From: Pollenia angustigena
Lineage: Eukaryota > Arthropoda > Insecta > Diptera > Polleniidae
Length of the DNA: 64,000 bases
Direction: 5' to 3'
Assembly: GCA_930367215.1 (NCBI GenBank)
Contig: OV884059.1
Coordinates: 49,694,957 to 49,758,956, forward strand
Shown here: positions 53,666 through 64,000 of the stretch, one piece after another
How the letters are laid out: every line of letters begins with the position of its first letter
Position numbering within the stretch: position 1 is the first letter of the stretch
The notes under the pieces: generated by a model
What the model saw: only the letters and a program-made list of their open reading frames with translations
Database searches by the model: none
Told to the model about the DNA's origin: nothing
Program-made: the position numbers and the translations under genes

Positions 53666-56600
53666 ACAGCGTGGCCATTTTAGCATTTTTGCAGCTAGAT
53701 TTAGCATTTTTTTTCTGATTTAGCTGCAAATTTTCCTTTTTGCGGTTAGCATTTTTGAACTACATTTTTAGCATTTTTTAGCATTATTTGATTTAAGAAT
53801 ATTAAAATTTAATAATATTATTTCAAACATCTACCACAACTTTTTGTTGATAACACATACAAATCGGAAACCCTGGCAATAACGTGAATGAAAATTAAAA
53901 TCTGGCATCACAAAGTTAAATTGTCAGAAAGAAATGTTTACTTGCTAATATTGCCGTTAAATATCAGAAAAAGAAGCATAATGTTGTCTGTGTTTTTGTG
54001 TTTATCATATATCCATATTTTATTATAAGGCAATAAGTGCACAAATAGTCCATAATTTGAACAAAATAAAAGTATTGATTTCAAGATAAAGCTTCCAAAA
54101 ATTATTAAAAAATTGTGTTGAAAAAGCCTGGTTACATTTAACATATACAACAAACATGGAAAGGTCAGTACATAAACATATGTTTAACAAATAAATAGAC
54201 TCAAAATTTTGTTTGAAGTTTATTGTAATCATAATTATTTTATATGTACATAGGTATTTCAGAAGAAGTGAACAAAATTGTGTAGATGTGGACGAGCACA
54301 GCAGTGACTCCGAAGAAAACTTATGCCGACCGAGTACTAGCAAAAGGTAAAAATTTCTTACACACATATTTTAATATGAAAAGTGCTAAAATTCTTCTTA
54401 ATGTAACAGAAAATACTATATCCAAAAAACCAGAAAAAGTTGGTTAAGTGACACAAGACTATGCAAGTGGATTATTGAATTAAATGACCAAGAGATAAAA
54501 TGTAAATACTGCCAATGTATTTTGAAACCAAAATTAAGCACCCTTGTCATGCATGGAAAAACGGCTAAACATATAGTAGCAGCGTCTCCTTTTCTTAAAA
54601 ATGACAAAAAAACAATAGATTTTCTACCAATAAGCAGTAATTTTAAAACGAAAGAAGCTGAAGTTATGGCAGCTTTATATGTGGCTGTACATACTTCAAT
54701 AAGGTCAGCAGAACATTTAGTCCGCCTGCAAAAAAATAAATTCAGCGATAGTAAAGCCGCTGTTAGCATGACATTAGGCCGAACAAAGTGTGGTGCCATC
54801 ATTAGATCAGTTTTGGCTCCACATTTTCAGCAATTACTAGCTAAAGATGTTGCTAATAATTATTATAGTTTGGTTATAGACGAATCAACCGACATAAGTA
54901 TTCACAAATACTTGGGAATAGTAATTCGTTACTATAGCAATTCGTCCAAAAAAATTGTAAGTACTTTTTTACATCTAAGTGAACTAGAAGATGCTTCAGC
55001 TAACGGAATTTCCAAAGCCATTTTTAAAGTGCTTAACGATTTCAATTTACAAGTTTCTAAAATGGTTGGGTTAGGTACAGATAACGCCAACGTAATGACG
55101 GGAGCAAACCGAGGTGTAATAACAAAATTACGGGAAAAAATAAAAACATAATTTTAGTTCCTTGCGTTTGTCACTCAATACAATTATCAGAAATTTACCC
55201 AACGAAATTGAATATTTGGTATCTGAAACTTATAATTGGTTTAGCAAATCTTCTTTAAGACAGAATAATTATAAAAATATCTACTCTGCAATAAATGATG
55301 GAATACAACCACTAAAATTAGTAAGAGCTTGTGATACGAGATGGTTATCAATTGAGTTAGCTGTTAAGCGTATAGAAAATCAGTGGCTAGAATTAAAAAC
55401 TCATTTTGAAATTGCTGCAACGTTAGAGTCATGCCACCAAGCAAAAATTTTAAAAAACTTATACAGCGATACAAATTAATTATATTTAAAATTTTTAAAG
55501 CCTTTATTATCAGACGTACAAAAAGTAAACAAAATGTTTGAAAGTAATGATACTGACCCAACTCTTTTGCTAGTAGAACTGTACAATCTTTTAAAAGACC
55601 TTTCATACCAAATTGTGTTGAAATCTAATCATTTTGATCCATTAAATTCATGTTTAGCTGATTTTTTTTCCCCAACGCCATATATTACGACTTTGAAACA
55701 TTTTTGGAATCGAAAAGAGAAGCCATAACTTTTGATATGGAAAAACAAATACGAATTACATGCCGTGATTTTATAGCTCAATTAATATGTCAGCTTAGAC
55801 AACGATTGCCAAAAAATTTTCATAATTTAACAAACACTAAATTTTTTTGTGTAGAAAACTGTTTAAAAACTAATAAATGCAAAATAAAACAAAATTTTAT
55901 AACGGAAATGATTGATTTCACTGTTGAAGAAATAACAACTTTGGAACATCAATGGCAGAAACTTAATTCTTATGAATGGTTAAATAAAAACTCAACAGTT
56001 GATTTCTGGATAAATTTATATGAATATAAAAATGCATTTAATGAAAATCCATTCAGTGAATTAGCTTCTTTTGCAATGAAGTTCTTGGTTTTGCCATTTA
56101 GCAACGCGGAAGTTGAAAGTGTTTTTAGTGGTATGAATCTCATTAAAAGAAAATTCGAAACAGAATGACGTTAAAGACTATGAATTCGCTTCTTTATATT
56201 AGGTGCGGTTTAAAAAGGCTTAATACATGTTGCGAAAGTTTTGAAATAACAACCGATCTTATTAAAAAATGCGATAAGAACATATATTATAATGAAATCT
56301 CGATCGACTCTTCAGAAGCTGAAGAAGAATATTCATTTGATGACGTATTTAATTTATAATTAAAATTTTTTATTAAATATGTAATAAAAAAATGTTTAAA
56401 TACTTATTATTAGACATTTGTGGTTCAAGTTCCTTTTGCTAATTTAAGAATAATTTAAGTTTGCTTTAATCATAAATACTATGTGATATTGAATTCAATG
56501 GTACCTTTTGTTTAAAAACTTTTTATGTATATACATACATAAAATACACTCATATGTATATAAAGACTGAAATATATTTAATTTATAGTTTTAAGGCTTT

Positions 56601-56841
56601 TTATGTTCAATAAATATGTTATTGTTTTTTTTAATCAGTTTGTTTTATTGTAATGATGTGCGAGAAGTATTTATAGGGAAAAATTATGAAAAATAAACCA
56701 TTTAAAAAGATATATTAACTAAAATATTACAAATTAAATTTTAGCATTATTTTTTGGCAGTTTAGGATTTTTTTTTAGCATTTTTTAGCATTATTTTAAA
56801 GCCGCTTTAGCTGTAAAATATTTTTGGATATGGCCACACTG
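53666..56841 (+). mobile_element. Full-length hAT transposon
   Basis: 3176 bp. Ends CAGCGTGGCCA and TGGCCACACTG form inverted repeats, and the target ACTAGTAA is duplicated exactly at 53658-53665 and 56842-56849. Both subterminal regions carry many TTTAGCATTTTT motifs. It encodes one transposase gene on the plus strand, with two short introns, now broken. The motif AATGCTAAA in the hAT-like element of U1-U3 is the same subterminal repeat in reverse, so those may be related non-autonomous copies. Confidence 0.95.
54156..56359 (+). pseudogene. hAT transposase gene with introns (frameshifted)
   Basis: Proposed exons: 54156-54163 (ATGGAAAG), 54263-54346, and from 54410. Donors GTCAGT and GTAAAA and acceptors TTTCAG and AACAG keep one frame through both joins. 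A BED zinc finger follows (KCKYCQC..., MHGKTAKH), then VIDESTDIS with the first catalytic Asp, GLGTDNANVMTG, CDTRWLS, and the C-terminal dimerisation block LPFSNAEVESVFSGMNLIK. Breaks: after IKT near 55150, near 55190 (VCHSIQL lies in a third frame), an in-frame TAA at 55477-55479, a shift near 55715 and one near 56160, after which GLKRLNTCC continues to 56359. Family role is cut-and-paste transposition in the nucleus. Confidence 0.9.
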
Positions 56842-57182
56842 ACTAGTAATTATTTAAATTCGTTTACTCAACATGATATTGTGCCGGATAGCAATGTTGC
56901 TATCTAGCTTTTTTCATCAACACTACGTTGGAGTCACTAATTTCAGCATATTTATTTTATTTTTTAAACTTTATATAGCTTTATTTTTTTTTTCTTTTTT
57001 ATTAATTATCTATTTTTTAATGATTTTTTTCTTCTTCCAATCTTTCAATTGATAAATCAGATTGCGTTACTGTTAAAACTTTATTTAAATTGCTATTTTG
57101 ATGAATAATTTTGTTAGCCTAAGACAAAATTTCAAAGATGCGACGTTTCATATGATTTAAATCTTAGCAAGACAAAAGCAAG

Positions 57183-57745
57183 GTACAAATCTGCCATATA
57201 AACGCACAGAGTTTATTGTGTAAAATAGATGAATTTCGATTTATTTTCGCAAATTCAAATGTTGACGTTGTGTCTGTTTCTGAGCCCTGGCTCACCGAAT
57301 CAATTCCAGATAGTCTGATAAGCCTTCAGGCTATAAAGCATTTAGATTTAATAGGAGCAGGTGTGGTGCAGGTGCAGGGGCAATATTTGTAAAAAATAGT
57401 ATCACATGCAAATTTTGTTTTAAGGCAAAACAAACCGATATTATAGAATATATTTTTATCGAAATCTCATCATTTGGAAGAAAAATACTAGTTGGATGCG
57501 TTTATAGACCCAAATTTAACATACCTTTTGAGCATTTTATCGAAACTTTGGAAATTCTGACCATGCCGTACAAAGATGTAGTTATATTAGGTGACTTCAA
57601 TTCAAATCTTCTCAAAGAATCGACCCTTAGGGAAAGTATGGAATCAAATGGACTTTCGCCTACCAATTTTTCAATGCCAACACATTTTACATCTCTTAAT
57701 AATACACTAATTGATATTACATTTCTGGGTACACAGAAAAAATTA
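57183..57745 (+). pseudogene. LINE endonuclease domain fragment
   Basis: Frame 1 from 57183: QICHINAQSLLCKIDEF with catalytic Asn, VVSVSEPWLTESIPDS with Glu. After a break near 57325, the next frame has GAGAGAIFVKNS, LVGCVYRPK, VVILGDFNSNLL with the Asp-Asn pair, and LIDITF. This is the APE endonuclease of a CR1/I/Jockey-group element and a different family from copies A and B. The sequence leaves the family at about 57745, before the last catalytic His. Confidence 0.82.
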
Positions 57746-58666
57746 TTTTTCCAATTCAAACAAAAAATTTGTAGAATCAAACAAATTTGTGTCTGAAATC
57801 GGTCCTATAAACAAATTTGCATATTCAAACAATTTATTTGCATTTTGTTTATTGAAAAAAACACTGATTTTTTCAAACAAATAATTTAACTGAATCAAAC
57901 AAAAAGTTTACTGAAATTCATATATTAAATTTCAAAATAAAAAAAAAAAGTTTTTGCACAAGCAATGACATGACGCGCACACGTAAGCACTGTATGAGAA
58001 GATGACGGCAGAGCAGAGCCGCCGGCTGGCTTTGAGACACATTTTTTTGTTGGAATAATTTTTGAACGAAGTCTTATTTATACACACAACCAAAGTATAT
58101 TTATACCAAGTACATGCAGTCTACAACAAATCAACAACAAAAAAAACAACATTCATTTGTTTGTGTAAAAACTAGGCTTTTGCACTAAGTACATTTAAAT
58201 TCAAAAACATTTGCTTTTTTAAAAATTCTCAGATTAAAGCTAAGACCCCTTTTAAACAGGCAAAGTTTACTTTGCAAAGTCTTCTGTAATTCTCTTTTAA
58301 ACTTTGTTTGGTGTTTAGACACACAAAGTTTAATTTGTCAAATTTTTGTTTATTCGTTGTTGCAGCCAACTTCAGATACAGGGTTGATAAATGGCATTTT
58401 TTAAAATGTACTTAATACAGAAAAAAAAATTTACAACTTTTACCCTAATTGTACTTAATGCCAAAAAAATATTTTTTACAAGTTTTATTATTTGCATAAC
58501 AAAAAATGTACATTAAAATGCACTTGTGCTATACATTTATATTTGAAATATACTTTTGGCAATTAACAAAAAGAAAAATTAAGTAAATAATAAGGAATTT
58601 AGACGAAGAATCTAAAGCTTGTTTTTTTAGATTTAAAAGTGTTACAGGCTAAAAAAAATGTTTTAC
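57746..58666. other. Non-coding; CAAACAAATTT-rich start
   Basis: From 57755 to 57910 the motif CAAACAAATTT or its variants occurs about eight times at irregular spacing. The rest is AT-rich without recognisable features. Confidence 0.5.
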
Positions 58667-58939
58667 CTACCCAGTAAAAACTTCGCCTGCAATATAATGT
58701 GTTAAGTAATCAGGAAAAAGTTAAAATACTACTTCCACTACAGAAAGAACCAATGAATTTTACAAGGGATGTCCCAAAATGAATACATTTTTATGTAAGT
58801 CATTATTTTTTTCCTACATACATCTGAAAAATAAGTAGTTATAGAAGTAATTATAGTAGTTATATAGAAGAAAGCTGCTAAATAATTAGTGAAAGTAGCT
58901 ATTCATTTTAAAAAAGTAGGCGAAGTTTTTACTGTGTAG
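58667..58939. mobile_element. 273 bp MITE-like element
   Basis: CTACCCAGTAAAAACTTCGC on the left is mirrored by GCGAAGTTTTTACTGTGTAG on the right, 24 bp with two mismatches. The interior has self-similar TAGTTATAGAAGTAATTATA repeats. Target duplication is unclear. Confidence 0.7.
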
Positions 58940-59240
58940 TAATGCCCGTAATTTCTACTAAAAGTATCTAGATGTGTATAGATATCTATGGTGCAAGGAA
59001 TTTTAATTTTAACACATATGATTTGCTTACTGGTTTATATGTTTCACCATCGATAAAAATACAAATGTCATATTTAAAAGAAAACTTAAAGGAAAAAACT
59101 TATATGGGCATTTCCTCAGAATGGTCTACCAGGATGAAAAAATCAAATGTTGATTATCATCGTCTTTTATTGTTTATTATTATAAAAAAAAGTCTATGTT
59201 TTTATAAAAGAATGGTTTCATAGCATATCTCAGCTATTTA

Positions 59241-59453
59241 ACACTTAATTTACATGATGAATTTTATGACGTTCAATTTTAGACGACATTTTTTTTTTTT
59301 GGTAGCAAGCGGTGTAGAGAAGAAAGAGGAGGAGAAAACGGAAATCATGTATATTTTTCTACCCCTCTTTCTTCTCTGCACCGCTTGCTACCAAACAAAA
59401 ATATGACGTCTAAAATTGGACGTCATAAAATTCATCATGTAAATTGAGTTACT
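59241..59453. repeat. 213 bp near-perfect palindrome
   Basis: Arms of about 90 bp: AATTTACATGATGAATTTTA, GACGTTCAATTTTAGACG, GGTAGCAAGCGGTG and AGAGAAGAAAGAGG are mirrored on the right with few changes. The loop is only about 30 bp. A fold-back MITE is the simplest explanation. No coding. Confidence 0.85.
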
Positions 59454-60768
59454 TGAGGAAATTACGCTAAAAACTGGAACATTTTATATTTTCTAAGTAT
59501 TTAAGCTACTTCATTTTTATATACTTATTTTGCATGCAAAAAATATGTTATATTTACACTCTTTCTTCATAATCTCTCCATTAAAATCAATTGTAAAAGG
59601 AGTATTAAGATTTTTAATAAGGAAATTTGAAGATATTTATTGGAAAATGCATGGTGATAATAATAAAAAAACATATGGAAAAATCATACGTTCGCGTCCG
59701 GTACATAAGCCAATTAAACAAAAACCAAGAGTGATATTTTATTTTGTAAATACTGGATGGAGACGTACATTAATACACTCTTAAAATAAATTAACCACTT
59801 TTAATATTCCGTTCCATTACGCAGATTATTACATTTCAGTACTGTCAGCCAAAGTTGACTTCTATTTTGCGTACGTTCGTGACCACATGTTTATAACTAC
59901 GTATCATTATAAAAAATTTTAACTCGATGAAATCTATCTATAGCACTAAACTATTAACATTAATACTCTTGCTCTATAATTATAAGATATATTCTTGTTG
60001 AGCAGGCGTACGAACGTACGTTAGTGACCCCAGGAAATGCCCATACATATATAAAATATTTAATTAAAAAATTACAACAGTCAGGCATAGTAAGGAACAT
60101 AAAATTATTATTTTTAAAGAAGATGAAAGTTCGGTTGGTGTATGAAATTAGTTTTGTAACATATTTTTATACATATTTAATTTTTTTTATTTAAAACTAT
60201 AGCAACAAGATTCATAAGACTGTAGCAATAATTTGTTTGAATTAAATTCGATATAGTATTTACATAAAGGCGAAAAAGCGTTTGCAATTTTTTAATTGTA
60301 CTAAATTTGCACTGAAGTACGTTATAACTTTTCCACTGCTAATAGTACTAAAAAAAGTACAATTGTACTACCAACTTTATCATCCCTGCTCAAAACAAAA
60401 GGAATTTGCGAGTACAGCAAAGTTCGTACTCCCCCGCTACTATTCTTCCTCACTATAAATAAGTCAAAGTAAACATTTTTTTTTGCTAATGTTCTGTAAG
60501 TATTTTGCAAGATTCTTATTTTACCATGTGGGTATTATAAGCAATAAATGTAAGCAATGGTTAATGCTTTTTAATTTGTCTTATTTCCAGATTATTACTG
60601 ATTATTAAAATAAAAACTATAACTTTGTTTAACAGCTATTTATATTTTGTCTCTTTTGGTGAATTTTATAGTTTTAACACAGTATTTTTATTTTATATAT
60701 TTTAAAGAAATTCTGTTGGTTTTTATTTTTAGCATTAATTTTGCAGTTCGTTTTATGGAATATATATA
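59454..60768. other. Non-coding, no gene seen
   Basis: Contains GCGTACGTTCGTGACC at 59867 and GCGTACGAACGTACG at 60006, a short inverted relation of unknown meaning. An 84-residue frame at 59530-59784 shows no known domain. Confidence 0.45.
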
Positions 60769-60989
60769 CATATCGTCGTATTAAATGCAAACGGACGTAA
60801 CTACACAAAATTTCGAAATGGAGTTTTTTTATCGATTATGGTTCGTTTTATCAAAATACATATTCAAGCAAAATTTTAGAATCCTACGATCAAAAATGGC
60901 GATTTTATTAACGAAATTTAAACGCCAATTACACCTTGTTGTTATTGATTGATTTAGTTACGTCCGTTTGCATTTAATATGACGATATG
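60769..60989. mobile_element. 221 bp MITE with TA target (mariner-like)
   Basis: CATATCGTCGTATTAAATGC and GGACGTAACT on the left are matched in reverse by AGTTACGTCC, GCATTTAATATGACGATATG on the right, about 35 bp with one mismatch. TA flanks both ends (60767-60768 and 60990-60991). TA target plus long inverted repeats suggests the Tc1/mariner group. Confidence 0.85.
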
Positions 60990-60991
60990 TA

Positions 60992-61550
60992 TGTATGTAC
61001 ATATTAAAGAGATGCACAAGCACAAGAAATATTGCTTACAAGCAGTTTCATTGAATTTAGATAGTGTGTGTTTATTACTCTCTCATTACAAAACACATAC
61101 TTCCAAAAACAGTTGTTTTGTTTTACGATCAAAATATAGAAGAATAGAACAAAACTGCACTAGAACAATGCTGAACTAAAATAAAGCTGAATTAGAACAA
61201 AGATGAAGTAGAACATTAAAACAGAAATAGAACATTCCAAGCATGTTTGAATGTTTTGATTGTAAACATATACCAAAGAGAATTGCAAAGTGAGAAACAT
61301 TTTCGTTTTGTAATGAATATGAAAAAGCTTTAAAAAGTTTATATGTAATATTAATTTTTATTTGCAAAAATTTATTGTTTATTATTTACATACATACATA
61401 TAAAGGTACTTAGGTCTAATATTTAAATAAAATAAAGAAGAATTCATTATTTTCATAGATATAAAAAATAAAATCTAATGGTGTGTTTCACAATTTGTTG
61501 GGAAAATTGATAGCAACAAAATATTAATAATTATTTAACTAGAATTAGAA
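60992..61550. other. Non-coding, no gene seen
   Basis: AT-rich. Around 61145-61235 the phrase GAACAAARCTGMAYTAGAAC recurs imperfectly four or five times, a small degenerate tandem repeat. Confidence 0.45.
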
Positions 61551-61614
61551 ATATTGGTTAAATAAACGTTTAAAGTTTTATATAAAAATAAAACAAGACC
61601 TCAAGCTTGATAAT
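61551..61614 (+). repeat. Penelope-like tail fragment
   Basis: ATATTGGTTAAATAAACG, TTTAAAGTTTTAT and AAGACCTCAAGCTTGATAA match in order the tail at 43845-43866 plus 44207-44240. It is the uninterrupted form, showing where the 43867-44206 MITE went in. Confidence 0.55.
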
Positions 61615-62204
61615 TTAGTTATACATAATATAATAATAAAGGTCGACTAAAATAAAATATATGTACATTTAGGAAATAATTCAAAAATATCAATTTTTTT
61701 ATTTTTTTTAATGTTCTAGTGCACTCGATGCTTTTACTATAATTTACCGTTTCTTTATTTCATTGTCTGTTTTTGTGTTGATATTCTGTTTGTTTTGATA
61801 ATGCAAGCACTAACAAAGCAGAAGAGAAAAACTTTTCAAGTTATGCTTGTTTTGTTTTGGTGGAAGTAATGTGTTGTTATGTTTGTTTTGCTATGTATGT
61901 ATGTTTACAGTGAAATAATATAATTGATAGTTGTGTGAAGTAGATATAGAACATTAAGAATATTTTGCGCAGCCCTTTAGTACATATCTATCTAGGTATA
62001 TATAACTATTGATATGTTGATAATTTGATCATAACATCAAATTAAACAAAAGCAAAATTTCATACAAACGAAATAAAACTTACAAAAATACTCAAGTATT
62101 TTAGTAAATGGTTTAAGAACTTCTTGTCTTAAATCCAAACATGTGCATGTACTGGTTTTTATTATGCTTACTTCTTACCAACCTTAAGACTTGCTTTATT
62201 TATT
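61615..62204. other. Non-coding, no gene seen
   Basis: AT-rich sequence without recognisable features up to the tandem dispersed repeats. Confidence 0.5.
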
Positions 62205-64000
62205 ATACCCTTCACCACAGGTGTAAAAGGGTATATATAAGTTTGTCATAACGTTTGTAATTTCCACAATATTGATTTTAGACCCCATAAAGTATATATA
62301 TTCTGGGTCCATATGAGAAGAGAAGTTGATTTAACGATGTCCGTCTTACGTTTGGTATGTGTTTTCCGGATAATCCAGACATGATAGCGGCTAGGTTGTT
62401 TTACATTTATGTTACATACAGTCCACCATTTCTTGCTATTGAAATTCAGCCAGATCGGTCCAAAAATGACGTAGATATGAGCAAAAAACCACGACTACCT
62501 CTAAATTTTTCAAAAAATCCCTTGTTGTTGTATATTTTTTATTTCTGTATATCTTGAGAACGGCAAGAGCCAAAGTTTCCAAATTAGGTACACACATTTA
62601 GGTTGGCAAAACACACTATTCTACAAAATGTGGGCGGGATTGGAGAAGTGGGCGTGGTACCTCCCGTACAAAAAAAAATTAAAAATTTTATAAAAACCTA
62701 AATTTAAGGGCTGCCATATGTCCTATGGATATGACTTATATATCAAAATATCGGAAATTTTTAGTAGAACATATTTTATAAAAAACTCGGGAAAATCGGT
62801 TCAGATACAAAAAAGTTATGACCACGTCGGTATATAAATCTGCCAAATCGGTTAAAAAATGGCAGAGTTATAACCGAAATACTGAATCCACAAAAATTAC
62901 TCTTTTTTATACCCTTCACCACAGGTGTAAAAGGGTATATATAAGTTTGTCATAACGTTTGTAATTTCCACAATATTGATTTTAGGCCCCATAAAGTATA
63001 TATATTCTGGGTCCATATGAGAAGAGAAGTTGATTTAACGATGTCCGTCTGTCCGTCTTACGTTTGATATGTGTTTTCCGGATAATCCAGACATGATAGC
63101 GGCTAGGTTGTTTTACATTTATGTTACATACAGTCCACCATTTCTTTCTATTGAAATTCAGCCAGATCGGTCAAAAATATCGGAGATATGAGCAAAAACC
63201 ACGACTACCTCTAAATTTTTCCAAAAATCCCTTGTTATTGTATTTTTTTTATTTCTGTATATCTTGAGAACGGCAAGAGCCAAAGTTTCCAAATTAGGTA
63301 CACACATATAGGTTGCCAATACACACCAGCCTACAAAATGTGGGCGGGATTGGAGAAGTGGGCGTGGTACCTCCCGTACAAAAAAAATTAAAAATTTTAT
63401 AAAAACCTAAATTTGAGGGCTGCCATAAGTCCTATGGCTATGACTTTTATATCAAAATATTGGAAATTTTTAGTAGAATATAACTCGGGAAAATCGGTTC
63501 AGATACAAAAAAGTTATGACCAAAATTAATTTTTTTTTTTTTAAATACCCAACTTTCGGGAACCATAGATCTCCCCGAGTCCAAGCTTTATTACTAAAGT
63601 AAATGGTAAATTTCTTCTTCAACACGTCGGTATATAAATCTATCAAATCGGTTAGACAATGGGTAATTTATGAGCAAAATACTCCAAAAATGGGCTAAAA
63701 AACATCAAAAAATATAAAAACCTAAATTTTAGGGCTGCTATACGTCCTATGGATATGATTATGATTATATACCAAAATATCTGAAATTTCTTGTAGAACA
63801 TATTTTATAAAAAACTCGGAAAAATCAGTTCAGATACAAAAAAGTTTTGACCAAAATTAAATTTTTTTTTTAAATACCCATTTTCGGGAACCATAGATCT
63901 CACCGAGATTTATAACTAAAGTAAATGGTAAATTGCTTCTTCAACACGTCGGTATATAAATCTGCCAAATCGGTTAAAAAATGGCAGAGTTATAACCGAA
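62205..64000 (+). repeat. Tandem mini-me-like units (cut by window edge)
   Basis: Two units start ATACCCTTCACCACAGGTG at 62205 and 62909, a period of about 704 bp. Each has AAAGTATATATATTCTGGGT, then GATTTAACGATGTCCGTC (CCGTCTGTCCGTC in the second), then long shared non-coding sequence. From about 63500 the second continues with a shorter inner repeat of about 330 bp (AACTTTCGGGAACCATAGAT and AACACGTCGGTATATAAATC occur twice). The (TA)n - core - (GTCY)n layout fits the dipteran mini-me family as I recall it. The 66-residue frame at 62357 is repeat. Confidence 0.75.

Noticed and set aside
54023..54802. Minus-strand frames of 114 and 128 residues at the hAT element
   Set aside because: Antisense to the transposase exons, which carry clear hAT motifs on the plus strand.
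57502..57780. Minus-strand 92-residue frame
   Set aside because: Antisense to the LINE endonuclease fragment.

Overview
The window reads as fly (dipteran) DNA, very AT-rich and made almost entirely of transposable elements. I found no intact host gene, no rRNA and no convincing tRNA gene. The dipteran call rests on Jockey-clade LINEs, a Penelope-like element with a GIY-YIG endonuclease, piggyBac, hAT and pogo-like remnants, Ty3/gypsy elements, and dispersed repeats with a (TA)n - core - (GTCY)n layout of the mini-me/DINE kind. A calyptrate fly such as a blowfly is my guess from repeat style, not a measurement.

Layout. 1-7.2 kb: two near-identical 2.8 kb blocks about 4.45 kb apart, each holding a broken exon of an unrecognised protein and a hAT-type MITE, separated and followed by mini-me-like repeats and a tRNA-derived SINE. 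7.2-9.6 kb: more dispersed repeats and a roughly 470 bp inverted duplication of the SINE. 9.67-31.0 kb: three head-to-tail copies (U1, U2, U3) of a 5.7-5.9 kb unit. Each unit is a 4 kb non-coding segment (SINE, hAT-like debris, piggyBac-type MITE, tail of a Penelope element) joined to the 5' part (LTR, gag, protease) of one Ty3/gypsy element. Only the third copy runs on into the complete element (29299-34223). U1 alone carries a further 3.9 kb LTR element without pol (13591-17492).

34.2-44.5 kb: Penelope remnant, a 241 bp MITE, a piggyBac transposase remnant, two Jockey-clade LINEs on the minus strand (one split by a hAT MITE, one nested in a pogo-like element), and more Penelope tails with a MITE. 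44.5-53.6 kb: tRNA-like SINE heads, a decayed hAT transposase, a LINE reverse-transcriptase tail, several long hairpins, a minisatellite and an odd AAGGCCTT-rich patch. 53.7-56.8 kb: a full-length hAT transposon with both ends, an 8 bp target duplication and a spliced but broken transposase gene. 57-64 kb: a LINE endonuclease fragment, MITEs, a palindrome and tandem mini-me-like units.

The elements do not act as a pathway. They record an order of events: Penelope insertion, then the gypsy element into its 3' part, then decay of gag-pol, then tandem triplication of the region, then a recent LTR insertion into U1. Nested, mixed-orientation debris of this kind is what heterochromatin or a piRNA cluster would look like; that is an inference. 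Comparisons are by eye, so identity values are approximate.
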